Of a stretch of 64,000 nt of DNA, positions 28,270 through 64,000 are shown in pieces. The first letter of the stretch is position 1. The number at the start of each line of letters is the position of its first letter. Below the pieces are notes generated by a model. That model searched no databases. It was not told where the DNA came from and worked only from the letters and a program-made list of their open reading frames with translations. Both the position numbers and the translations under genes were made by a program. Source of the DNA: Glandiceps talaboti (taxonomy: Eukaryota; Hemichordata; Enteropneusta; Spengelidae). The stretch is taken from positions 5,474,498 through 5,538,497 of the forward strand of contig NC_135560.1 of NCBI RefSeq assembly GCF_964340395.1, in the 5' to 3' direction.

Positions 28270-28495
28270 AGTTTAAATCTGGTTTTCTTATATTTCAAAC
28301 TTTATTGTCCATATATAAATGCAGAAATTTGTCTTTAGACACAAAACACAATCTACAAAACAATTTACACAAGTACAATATACAATTCTGTGAGCTTGAA
28401 ATGGCCTTGACAGTACGTTAACTTTAAAACAGACAGCTGTTGGAACAATTTTTAGACAGGTTTTTCCTTGCAAGAGGTCATTCTGTAACGGCATC
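28270..28495 (-). mobile_element. Possible LINE 3'-end fragment (minus strand)
   Basis: Read on the minus strand, the segment ends TGGACAATAAAGTTTGAAAT, a common type of LINE 3' terminus. The 68-codon minus-strand frame through it is not recognised as protein. Weak call based on terminus style only. Confidence 0.25.
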
Positions 28496-28654
28496 CAGAT
28501 GGGAGCTTATCAAAAGAGTTGTGTAAGGGATGCATATGATCAATCAATCAATGACACTTTTCTGAGCTTTACTGTTAACTGCCGTATGATAGTGACAGGC
28601 CAATGTTGTTTGACCACAGGGGGCTCAGGATCAGTTAGTGTTGTTTACGAACAC

Positions 28655-28820
28655 AAGCAAGCAAGCAAGCAAACAAACAAACAAACAAACTAACTAATTA
28701 ACAAATAAACAAACACAAACACAAACACAAACACAAACACAAACAAAGAACCAACCAACCAAACAAACAACCCCTCACCCCCATACATACAAACAAACAA
28801 ACAAACAAACACAAACAAAC
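28655..28820. repeat. (CAAA)n / (CAAACA)n simple-repeat stretch
   Basis: About 165 bp of AAGC, AAAC and ACAAAC units with short interruptions (CCAACCAA, CCCCTCACCCCC). Confidence 0.93.
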
Positions 28821-29394
28821 AATACTAAAAATGCAAAAGTCTCAGTAGTGAGGTATGTGCTACTGCGACTATTTTGCATATTTATTTATTTATTGCTTGT
28901 TTATTTGTTTGTGTTTTGTGTTGTTTTATGATCTTCTCTGCTGTGTTTACAATTCGACAGAGTTTACTCCTGTTTTAACCATGAGGTTACTATAACCAAA
29001 GGATTATATTGGAAGTCAAAACACTCTCAATGAAAGACCTGAATTTGTACTCTTTGAATGAAAAGGGTGAATAAATATCAAATTTACAGATAGAAAAATA
29101 AAAAAATCATGGTTGTACAGCAGAACTGTCGAATTACTGACCTGTCTTGAAACTCATCTGTGAACAATTACGAGGTACTGTACTTTTGAGATAATGGCTT
29201 ACATGCATATTATACCCGTAGATATTTTGTAAAAAGTTTCATTTTTGGAAACAATCTACTAAATAGTTATGAATAAAAATATAGTTGTTACCAATTCGTT
29301 CCAAGGTTAGTATAACTCGTGACTTTTTATTTTTAATCGTTGGAAAGAAATGATGGAATCATTTAATGTATATAGCCTGGTCAGCCTGATCAGA

Positions 29395-29530
29395 GTAGGT
29401 GAAACTCCCATCACCTCATTTACGGCACCATCAAAGATGAAACTCTCATCACAGCCTCTTTTACCGCACCATCCAAGACGAAACTCTCATCACAGACTCG
29501 TTAACGGCACCATCCAAGACGAACTAAGAG
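29395..29530 (+). repeat. ~55-bp tandem repeat, about three copies
   Basis: Units contain GAAACTCTCATCACAG, then CGGCACCATC and AAGA. The period is about 54 bp, so a 67-codon ORF (29350-29553) stays open. I do not recognise the product and consider it chance. Confidence 0.7.
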
Positions 29531-29559
29531 AATCGGTAACAGAAGATAAATAAGATCTG

Positions 29560-31750
29560 GTTGCGAGAATGGAAACTCTATGCACTTTGTGTGGAATATT
29601 ATACATTTTGTTTACTTGTACATACATTGTACTAAAGAGTTCTACCTAATTGTCTGAATCCAAGATTCTTGTGTCAGTGCCTTAAAGGGTACGACAAGAC
29701 CACTTTTTCAGTAGTTCTACCATACACATTTTTGCCATTTAAAGTAGATTGTGCCAAGGGGCCAAATTTTCCTGAAAATAAAAATACTTCCCTCCAAAAT
29801 TTGCCCCATGAAGGCTTGTTAATGGTCATTTTAAAATAAAAGAAATGTGGGTTTCAACACTGTGTTTTCAAGGAACTTTTCAATCTTTTGTTTTCCCATT
29901 AAAGTTAGCACTGACCATATGGATATAAAAATGACTAAATTCGACATAAGTTTCATCTCTATTTAAAACATTTGTATGGTGGCCCGATTTGTTAAGATTT
30001 GACTTTAACTGAGAATAGGTTGGAGTTTTCTTGGAACAAAGTAACAGCAAACATTTAAAGAGATTATTTATGAGATGCATTTATTTGTTAAAGACCCAAG
30101 ATCTAACCCTAAGTTCTCATCACTCTAAAGGTTTAAATATGATTATTTTTGTTCAGGACCTATTGCGCTGCAAGGAAAGTTTTTTTCACTGAATATTTGA
30201 TTATTACGATCACATGTATCTGCCAATCCCTTGAATCCGGGTGACAGTAAACTGGTAAAAGACTTTTGTAATGATAAAAACTGGAAATATGGAGAACTAT
30301 TTGAATTTGCTGAGAATGCCATAAGTTTTGGTCCTCAATGGTTTTCGGAGTTATGAATGCTACTGCATTCAAATATACTGGTCACTTTGAGTCAAATGGT
30401 ATTCAAAGTATTCTGCAATGTTAAGAAACCCATTGAGTTGGGTTTTGTTGAGGCCATCCAGTTTGTTCTTTCTCTATATGATTACTTACGTCTAGTGGTC
30501 TGAGCTTATGTGAACAGACTTTGTAAACTACATCAACAAACATGTATACTTATATAATTTCTCGCTGTTGTTTGCATACATACAACTGGGCTTTTGTTCA
30601 TGTTGTTCATGACAAAATAAAAACATGTGTTACCTGTGTCTGTAGTTACTTAATTCAAAGGAATAAACATGGAATTAATACAATGCTTGGTATAATGAGG
30701 TTGCACTTGTCAAAAACCTCACTTTGTGCTCTTTCAATCAATGGCAGCCCACAATTGACAATTGTAATTTGTGAACAATTAATAGGTCCTTTCTCAGCAC
30801 TCTTTATTTTCAAAATCAAAGAAGTCATATTTCAAATGTAAATATATCAACAGATAAAACAACAAAGTCAATCTTCTAAAATGTCAATTTCCAAATAACG
30901 TAAGCCATTGCACTACATTTATTCAACCTTATTTCTTGTAAATAGTTTATCAATAAAATGTTATCAACAGAAATAATGATCTTGTAAGCAACAATTCAAC
31001 ATTTACTATGATCTTTGATTGCCTCAGTTACTTTTGATAGATGTAGTTGGAGTTTTCAATCCTGTATGGTTTACAATGCTTAACAGCATTTTTCTTTCTT
31101 ATCACAATCATTTATAGCATCCACATCAAGTGTAAAATAACACTGGTATAATTCTAAGACTATCGTGTGTAACTGTACTCAGTGTTGTCAGCATACTAGA
31201 GTGCCCCGACTAGAGTGCCCCGACACCGTGTAATTATCTGTAACTGTAAGTGTGATATCCACGTCTTATGACATCTATTTTTAGTGTCTTGTGGTTCGAT
31301 GACCAATTTGTGCTACTGATAACACTGTTTACAGATTAATTACACTTACCGGTATTTAGAGACACCTCACTGGGCTGATAATTAAAGCAAATCTAACAGT
31401 ATACTTTTATACTAGATATGGATGCCATAAACAATTGTGGCAAGTAGAGAAAACGTTTTAGTTGGGTGTTAAGCGTTGTATTTGTTTGAACTTTTTAACA
31501 CATTTTGTATATTGTAAAGGTACAATTTCAATATTTTAAAGAATGTGTTATAATATTACAAAAGTTTTAAAATGTAAAAATTCATATTTAAAACAAATGC
31601 AATTTTTAAATTTTATTCATGTATAATACAACAGTACAAGTAAATTTATTTACACCATGAACATTTTCTGAACATATTATAATTCTCAAATATTCAACAT
31701 CAATAACACATTGGATTTGATGATCTAGTCAACTTTTCAACTTTCTAAAC
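29560..31750. other. No recognisable gene
   Basis: AT-rich DNA. A phrase near 30427 (CCATTGAGTTGGGTTTTGTT plus GAGGCCATCCAG) recurs near 47113 in a YTHDC2 intron, marking an unclassified dispersed repeat. A 16-bp tandem (CTAGAGTGCCCCGA twice) lies at about 31196-31225. Confidence 0.45.
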
Positions 31751-31767
31751 CATATTATACCTAGTTA

Positions 31768-32138
31768 TTTTCTCTTAACAGAAAATATGGATTATGTACC
31801 CTGGTCATTCTACATCACAACATCCTATGTCTATGTCGAGGTATGCAGTACTCAAAATGAGTCAATATACGACCAAATCGCTATTATGTTTTCCTGGTTT
31901 TCGTACATTACGCTAGAGGTGGTATAATTATGTTATTCCAATACTTTCTTCATTCATCAGGAAAAGACTCATGTCGTAAAGGTTTGTCACTACTTGTCTA
32001 GTGACTCGTGAAGCCAAGGAAAACATGAGTTACCTAAATGGGCCTTGTCACTATGAGTTGTTAGAGGAGTAGTGACAAAGCCCTTTAGGCTACTCATATT
32101 TTCCTTGGCTAAATGAAGACAAATAATGGGGAATATAT
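31768..32138 (+). mobile_element. Foldback element, hairpin family copy 2
   Basis: The body (TTAACAGAAAATATGGATTA, CCCTGGTCATTCTACATCA) is followed by the long hairpin. Left arm about 31955-32035: CATCAGGAAAAGACTCATGT, GGTTTGTCACTACTTGTCTA. Right arm about 32060-32120: AGTAGTGACAAAGCCCTTTA, ATATTTTCCTTGGCTAAATG. It ends near GGGGAATA (32130). No ORF. It lies about 2 kb downstream of PMVK. Confidence 0.72.
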
Positions 32139-32283
32139 CTAAATATCTTTTTGTACTGTCATATTTATATCAGTAGATTATTCCATGATACTAATTTACA
32201 TTGACATGGAGTCAATAATAACATACCTCCTTGCCCATTGACTTAGATATCAGTGACATGATGTTTGAAATTTACTTTGCTAG

Positions 32284-32518
32284 TAAGTGGTCTATGTGGA
32301 CCACCAGTATGAGGTTTTGGTGGTCCACAGCAAGAGAACGGTGGTGAATATTTCTTTCTTTACTAAGTGGTCCATGTGGACCACCAGTACAAGGTTTTGG
32401 TGGTCGACAGCAAGAGAATGGTGGTCAATATTTACTTCTTTACTAAGTGGTCCATGTGGACCACCAGTATGAGGTTTTGGTGGTCGACAGCAAGAGAATG
32501 GTGATCAATATTTCAGTC
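32284..32518 (+). repeat. ~82-bp tandem repeat, three copies, with internal palindromes
   Basis: Each unit contains the palindromic GGTCCATGTGGACC, then ACCAGTATGAGGTTTTGGTG, GTCGACAGCAAGAGAA and TGGTCAATATTT. Copies start near 32286, 32364 and 32445. A related STAGTCCACATGGACTA-type palindrome lies near 32912-32960, so the region may be a decayed inverted-repeat transposon. Confidence 0.85.
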
Positions 32519-32534
32519 ACTGTAATAAGCCGTT

Positions 32535-32655
32535 TCATTTCTTGTCTCTTGCGGCAGATCTCACAAACCAATTCGTCCATAGCAGCCATGGCCACGGCGA
32601 AAGCTTGACATGTTTGCATATCTCACAAGATCCACAAGAGACGTGAAATCCCTCA
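32535..32655. repeat. Imperfect inverted repeat
   Basis: CTTGTCTCTTGCGGCAGATC (about 32540) pairs imperfectly with AAGATCCACAAGAGACG (about 32626) across an ~75-bp loop. Confidence 0.5.
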
Positions 32656-33744
32656 TTTCATTTACTGTTTTCCTATCATTTTTGTTTTCATGTCTACACA
32701 TTTTATAAAAATCTAAGTAACAAAATTTTCACTAAAATTTATTGCGTACAAATGTATCTGACATTGACATCTGCAATATAGAATCTGATGAATCCAATTA
32801 ATGCATACACCCAACCAATGAATACAGTACATAATTGTGATCACAAATCAACAGTAATTTATACTTTTTCCAAACGTCAGCTTAATTCTGTCATGCTTTC
32901 AAAACAATAAGTAGTCCACATGGACTAAAATTTAGTGGTCATTGGACTAAAGTCCATCCTAAATTTGAATTCACTGTCACCTTCAATGAAGTTGATACTA
33001 GAAAGTATAATGAAGAACACATAAAAATCAAGTGTACATTTGGTGGGAGAAAGAAAATATAATACATGTACTTTCCTGGAAAACTGAAGTTATCAAAAAA
33101 AAAACCATGGAAAAACTCTTTCATTATCAAATGTTCACGAAGTTTTCAAGCAAACAATCTAATTGATAATAAATTCAAAAATACTTTGTATAATATTTTC
33201 ATTTAAAATAAAATTCCAACAAGCAGTGCTATGTCATTTTATTTCATTATTAAATTTACAACATATTAATATTTAACCATGATATATATATATATAAAAC
33301 TTAGGTAAATAATATAACAAGTTGATGTACAAAAACAGATGATATAAATATGTATCTAGATTCGTTGGGACATGTAATAGGCATGAATACTTGTAAAATT
33401 CTTTTGATTGACAACAATCTGTTCATTTGTTTGTTCACACTGAGTTGTGTATTTTAGATTGTTGTTTGTGTTGGTTTGCAAAAATTTATTTTAAATTATC
33501 AAGGGTATTTTAATTCCAATTTCACTCAGCAACTCATCCATCAGTGTTATTGCATATTTGGCATGTCCAGAGATAGCTTATATGATGTATGGCAATTAAC
33601 AACACATTGCACAATATGGTGATTTATTACATGGTCTTCTATTTTAAAGAGAACTGACAATTTGTCATATGTGTGAATGTATGACTTCTCCCAAGTGAAT
33701 GGTATAAAAGGACTCTTCTGATTGGTCAATATGTTGGGAATAAT

Positions 33745-33985
33745 GCCATATTTAGCCTATGAGAGGGTGTGTTGCATACATGAGAGTTTCCAATGTTTGG
33801 CTGTGGGTGGGGTGGGGGGGGGGGGGTAAGGCATATTACATACACATGAGGGCTTTGCATGCTTTCTGTGTTTGGCTGTATGGGTGTGCTACATACATGT
33901 GAATGCCTTGAATGCTTTCTTAATTTGGCCATATGAGGGTGTGCTACATACATATGAATGCCTCCTACATGTATGTTTGGAATAA
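33745..33985. repeat. Diverged ~65-bp tandem repeat, 3-4 copies
   Basis: Units contain GGGTGTGCTACATACATGTG, AATGCCTTGAATGCTTTC and TTTGGC. A G-rich run interrupts the first (about 33806-33828). It lies just downstream of the PMVK stop codon and could fall within its 3' UTR or beyond. Confidence 0.7.
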
Positions 33986-34037
33986 AGACAAATGGAATAG
34001 AGAACCCTTGGCATTTCCAAAAATGGTTTCAATCAGA

Positions 34038-34198
34038 TCAGGAATTGTGGATTCCAGCTTCTTTCAGTCTCTGTGTAATCATATGAGTGATATCATCTAA
34101 GGTGGCATCCAGTAGTAAACTATCATTGTTATTTTGTATCACGACATCCCATCCAATGCCTTCATCTAAACCACACTCAGATTCAGCATCATCAACTC
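34038..34198 (-). CDS. PMVK: PMVK coding exon 4 (terminal)
   Basis: 161 nt including TGA. GVDDAESECGLDEGIGWDVV, a C-terminal helix, end IHNS. Acceptor GATTTCAG. Confidence 0.95.
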
Positions 34199-36630
34199 CT
34201 GAAATCAAGACAAATTGTCTAATGAAATAATCATTCCATTGTTATGGAGACATGCTTTGGTTCATGGGCTTAGCATGGAATTAATTTCATATGGGGGTGG
34301 GGCTGGGGTGGTGGTAGTATTGTAAATCAATAGTTCAGGAGTGGAGGATGCCAAAACATTACAACAAACAAACATTAGCCTGGAGATTGATGTGCCACTT
34401 TTCAAAGAAAATAGTCAATGGTTTAGTGGACTGACAATTTGAAATTTGGGGCTGAACTAAAAGGACAAATTGCAAATGTTAGTTTGACAGAGAGCAAGGC
34501 AAGTGTGTTGTAAATAAGTTAATATCAGGGATTATCACTGAGTTGAGGTTTGGAAAGTTTGATAACTGTCAGACAGCTTACAAGGTATTTGTAATATCCC
34601 GATACACTGTATGTATGTTTGCACAAGAATCAAGAAATGGGAAGGAGTTGTTGTACCAGTCTTTCCCTTTCACTGCACTTGTGATGGCAAATCTGAACCC
34701 ATAATACACTCACCTTTTCTGAAGAGAAAGCCTCTTTGCTCTCTGACTGGAAGATCTGCTTCAACTCTAACAGTAACCGTGGCAGTGGGGTAAGTTGTCT
34801 TGAAGTAAGCTACATCTGTTTTTCTTCTCGCATCACTTATTACCCAGATTGGTTTCTCAGTATTTTCTCCTAGAGTTGCTAATTTACAGAAATAATCCGG
34901 TTCTTGTTTTCTCCTGTCTTCACCCCATCTTATCATGGCTGCCCTGTATTGTTCTTTATACTCAGAAGCATCAAGAAGTCGGTCTAAATCAAGGCCATGT
35001 TCCTGTCAAACAAAATATGCAGTGTTTCAACCTGAGAAATTGACACTGATGTATAAATTTGTGTTTAATATTCTGTGTCCAATATGATGCTATCACATAC
35101 CTATATCCATGCCATATGTATTGCTATAGAGAAATTACATATGCATGATTTTCTGTATCACATCCCTGTACACTTTGTCCAAATAAGGTCATTGTATATA
35201 CATATCAATCTGCTTTGCAATGAGGCTTTATCCATATTTGAACCATATTCAATTAATTTTCAACATAATGTCCAACAACGTTGTCGAAAATAAGAAAGTC
35301 ATTTATTTTGGATGCATATTAACATTTCATGGGTACATGAGAAAACTTGATGTATGGTTTTGGATATGGGCTTTGTGGAACTCATTAGTACTTCGGAAGG
35401 TTTATGCGGTGTTTGGGGCATCGCAATAACACATCAATGAATGGTTAGTCCTATACAGTCGATGAGGGTGCACAGTACAAGGATATTAGATAGAGTACAA
35501 GTATGCAGTAGATATCAGTACATGCGAAACAGTGGCTTTCTGTTTGCAACGCGAGGCTATGAGGGAGTCTAGTGCAGTGATTACTTGCATTTACCCAGTT
35601 TGTTTACATGTCACTATCTTACCTACAAATATTTGTACAATAACAAACTTTTGCATCTTTGTTTTTTGCAACTGTTAAAGCAAACATACCCGTGGACTTT
35701 GTCTATGTTGTTTCACATTGTTTTTCCAACTAGAATAACATAGTAAAGTTGTTTTACTAATTAAAAACCCAAAATAAATACCCCATTTCTCATCCATATG
35801 GCCACTTTCAAATTATAGGAATACTGTCACTACGTACCTTTGCATATTGACTTTTCAATGGACCAGACAATCTTAAAATTGCACAAAGATCACTACCAAT
35901 CCTGCAAAAGATCATTTGACAACAAATTACTAAGCCTACTAAGAGACACTTAGAATGTTGTACAGGCATTATATCATGTATCCATTCTAGATGAATTCTA
36001 TAACAACACCAGAATCTACACAGTTTACAGTGATGCTGTTCTATGGAACAATCTACCCCTATCCATATGATCGGCTCTGAACCAATCGACTTTCAAAAGA
36101 TTTCTTAAGAATGTAGTCTGGTAATGTAATTGGATATCTTTTTAAAGTACATTTTTTGTACACTGTGTCTCTGTAACTGTTTGTCCCTGTTTTGTTTGTT
36201 TTTCTATGTAAGTAATCTTGCAATCAGGTTCTATTGGGAGAACGGTGTTTAAGCACTGAAATGGAGTCTTTATATGAAAAATTACTAAATAAAAGAGTAT
36301 TTGATGAGGTGATTGAAATGAATACACAGAGTTGAGCACATACATGTATATTCCAAGTCCAATATAATATAATTACATACCAAAGGGGAAACACCATATC
36401 GAAAACAGAATGAAATAAAGTAAAAGATAATCAAAAGAAATAAAAAATCAATTTTAACTTCAAAGCATAGTAAAAATTCGAAAGACATCAAAAGGAATGT
36501 CTAAAAGATTGCTATATGTCTATGAAGGATTTATTGGCAAGTCAAGAAGTCAAAACTTTCACAACCCAATCTCTACAATTGTAATGTTGACGCAATTCAG
36601 CCAGTAGGCTGCCATGTATGATAAAAACCA

Positions 36631-36673
<43 letters not shown>

Positions 36674-36899
36674 GTAAATATGAACCAATATGATATAAAT
36701 TTCATACAAATCATATCCAAGTAGATATGCATTTTGGAATGACACACATACATCTAAAATTATTGAAAGTTACCTACCTTTGTTGTAACAAGTCTGTTAT
36801 GTAATCTTTGCCTGATTTCCTTTTACCACTGAATACTAATATTATCACTGGTTCAGCCTTCTCAGTCATGGTTTTACAAGTTTTTTAAAATGATTGACA
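34038..36899 (-). CDS. PMVK: Phosphomevalonate kinase (animal type), complete, 4 coding exons
   Basis: The enzyme phosphorylates 5-phosphomevalonate to the 5-diphosphate with ATP in the mevalonate pathway to isoprenoids and sterols. Joined minus-strand exons (ATG at 36869-36867; 36778-36869, 35838-35901, 34714-35002, 34038-34198) give 606 bp, a 201-residue protein; the human enzyme has 192. All junctions are GT-AG and keep frame. Residues 11-22 (LVFSGKRKSGKD) form the Walker-A-like ATP site. LRLSGPLK, MIRWGEDRR, WVISDARR and DDAESECGLD are family signatures, and the Arg/Lys ligands expected for phosphate binding are present. The C-terminus ends IHNS, without the SRL-type tripeptide of the human protein. 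A 5' acceptor TTTCTAG before 36899 implies an upstream leader exon. It lies head to head with YTHDC2. Confidence 0.95.
34714..35002 (-). CDS. PMVK: PMVK coding exon 3
   Basis: 289 nt; from EHGLDLDRLLD through AAMIRWGEDRRKQEP, PIWVISDARRKTD and VREQRGFLFRK. Carries most substrate-contacting Arg residues of the family. Acceptor TTTGACAG, donor AAAAG/GTGAGT. Confidence 0.95.
35838..35901 (-). CDS. PMVK: PMVK coding exon 2
   Basis: 64 nt; IGSDLCAILRLSGPLKSQYAK. Acceptor TTTTGCAG, donor AAAG/GTACGT. Ends in phase 0. Confidence 0.95.
36010..36298 (+). mobile_element. LINE 3'-end fragment in PMVK intron 1
   Basis: Frame pieces read YSDAVLWNNLPLSI, then NQSTFKRFLKNVV (about 36025-36118). This is the classic W-N-LP...F-(K/R)-LK end of LINE reverse transcriptases. 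A 3' UTR follows and ends in TACTAAATAAAAGAG (about 36283-36297). Heavily truncated and interrupted by stops. It runs opposite to PMVK. Confidence 0.6.
36630..36680. repeat. (AAAT)n array
   Basis: About 12 AAAT units in PMVK intron 1. Confidence 0.95.
36778..36869 (-). CDS. PMVK: PMVK coding exon 1
   Basis: 92 nt encoding residues 1-30 plus two bases of codon 31. Starts ATGACTGAGAAG; 30 nt of 5' UTR continue to a splice acceptor at 36900. Contains the GKRKSGKD nucleotide-binding loop. Donor AAAG/GTAGGT. Confidence 0.95.
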
Positions 36900-37504
36900 C
36901 TAGAAATAAATGTACATTTCACTTGGATTAAGTAATTAGGAAAACATTGAATACAAAATTTTATTTGTAAATGTTACATAAATTATTTTGATTAATTTTG
37001 ATGTGTGAAGTAGCACAACATTTATTATTTAATTAGAGATTCATAATTTCTACACAATCCCAATCCAAACTCTTGTTCATGCTGTTTGTAACATTACTGA
37101 TCCTGACTACATCTCAAATCTTCTCCATCTCCAAAGGATTTTCTCATTTGCATATGATTAGATTCCATTGTTATGTTGATTACTTTAGATTTTGGTGCAT
37201 TTAAAACTTAAAAGACATGTGCCCATATCCAATAAACTCCCTACTGCGAATACTGCCTGGAATGATATACAAATGTAATAAAATTTACTCTTTTAGCTTT
37301 ACGTTTTAGAGAGTCTACCATAAACTTATCGTTTACTTTACTCGACAGTCAACACCCCAAATATTACCGGACATCACACATGGTGGTGTTACTACTGTGC
37401 CAGGAAAAATAATTACTTGCTTGCACTAGATTTCCATTATTTATGTTAATAAACACTATTATGTACGAAATATACAAAGTGACTATAATGAAATAGTCAC
37501 ATTT

Positions 37505-38046
37505 ACCTGGTATTTGCCTCCAAAGTCGGACTTAGTTCTTCGTTGTTGTTTCCAAGGAGGCTGCCATTTTGGAACTTGTTTGTTGATATCTTTTCTCCAA
37601 TTATGGAAAACAAATATTCCGATTTTAATTGATATCAAACAAGTGAAACATGAACTAATATTTTATCGAAATTCAGCAATATTATATAGAAGAGACGGTT
37701 ATCAGAAATCATGGAAAACTTCCATAAGAAGGGACTCCCAAGAATTTTTTTCTGGATATTTTAACCGTGAGAATTCCACAAACGAGGGCGCTCTTACATG
37801 CTGTTGTGTTTATAGTTTGCCACCCTTCCCTTTCACTTAGTTTTTTTTCAATCAAATATTGAAACGAGGGAGGAATTTTAATTCATCTACTAAAAGATTG
37901 CTTTAAATGATTATATATATGTGCCTTGTATCGAAATATTCAACGAAGACATTTTTGTACAGTAATGTCCTGTGTACCATTATAGCTCCACGGAGGGAAG
38001 CGGGCATGTAATTTGAACGGTAAATACAAGAGCTTCAAAATAGAAA
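37505..38046. promoter_or_regulatory. Candidate bidirectional PMVK/YTHDC2 promoter
   Basis: The segment separates the two divergent genes. On the minus strand a predicted PMVK leader exon ends CAAATACCAG/GTAAAT (donor at about 37506), matching the acceptor at 36900. The YTHDC2 ATG is at 38047. AAAATGGCGGC at 38044-38054, overlapping that ATG, fits the YY1 consensus AANATGGCGGC. On the minus strand AAAATGGCAGCC (about 37560-37570) is one base off. YY1 sites near start sites are common in metazoan housekeeping promoters. No TATA box is obvious. The transcription start sites are not visible from sequence. Confidence 0.6.
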
Positions 38047-63555
<25,509 letters not shown>

Positions 63556-64000
63556 GTAGGACTATCTCTATTAAATTCTGACCAACAATTTATGACCACT
63601 GTATTATCGTTTTTCTATTCTGGCTACATTTGTTAGTCTCCTTTCCAGGCATTGCCCACAGGGAGCTATTTGAATGGGTTCCATCCATTTGTATGTCCAA
63701 TTATTCCTTCACAGCCATAGCTCTGACAGGCAATGGCTGATTCTTTCAAACCTGACACAAAGGTGACTTACTATAGGAGATATATACCTGTCACTTTGTT
63801 TCACGACATCATCAAATTAGACCGAATGACAGCCGTATTTGTTGTAAAAAAGACAATCTACTGAATAATTAAAAAACTGTGACTGCCTGGTGTAAGGTGC
63901 TACATTGTATATTCATTTCCAAGATGTTTTGTATTGGATATTGTCCATTGAGAAATTGTATGATTGATTGTTTAATTGATCGATTGATAGATTGATAGAT

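Noticed and set aside
37514-37840. 108-codon + strand ORF between the two genes
   Set aside because: It overlaps the predicted PMVK leader exon and promoter. No protein-family signal, and its frame is unrelated to YTHDC2.

Overview
The window is a piece of a eukaryotic, animal nuclear genome. Two genes carry spliced exons with GT-AG introns of about 0.2-3 kb. They sit in AT-rich, repeat-laden DNA with long (TA)n tracts, non-LTR and LTR retrotransposon pieces, a tRNA-type SINE and several foldback or inverted-repeat elements. Both proteins match animal orthologues closely along their whole visible length, and the repeat style suggests a marine invertebrate. The species cannot be fixed from the sequence alone.

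Layout. 1-5.0 kb: a decayed hAT-type (ZNF862-like) transposase, then a complete but coding-deficient Ty3/Gypsy-type LTR element (2571-5032) whose two 817-bp LTRs look identical. 5.3-33 kb: gene-poor DNA made of pentanucleotide arrays (5.3 and 9.1-10.1 kb), TA arrays (7.9, 13.7-14.4, 19.1-19.5 kb), a 1.7-kb terminal-inverted-repeat element (14.9-16.6 kb), a SINE (17.0 kb), a duplicated 20/22-kb segment, a LINE tail nested in a foldback element (23.4-24.4 kb), and assorted minisatellites. I recognise no host gene there. 34.0-36.9 kb, minus strand: a complete phosphomevalonate kinase gene (PMVK; four coding exons, 201 aa), probably with a 5' UTR exon near 37.5 kb. 38.0-63.6 kb, plus strand: 28 coding exons (1,235 codons, in frame throughout) of a YTHDC2 orthologue, an R3H / DEAH helicase / ankyrin / HA2 / OB-fold RNA helicase. 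Its last exons, including the YTH m6A-reading domain, lie beyond the right edge.

PMVK and YTHDC2 are head to head. Their start codons are 1.2 kb apart, and the predicted PMVK leader exon lies only about 0.5 kb from the YTHDC2 ATG, so they probably share a bidirectional promoter; YY1-like motifs sit on both sides. The proteins act in unrelated processes (isoprenoid synthesis; germline RNA control).

The most unusual signal is in YTHDC2. Three exon edges have been tandemly copied into the adjoining intron: the donor side of exon 20 four times (68-bp period), the acceptor side of exon 23 three times, and the donor side of exon 25 twice (69-bp, in-frame). Its introns also carry three minisatellites and several foldback elements. 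A foldback family with a conserved long hairpin occurs four to five times across the window.
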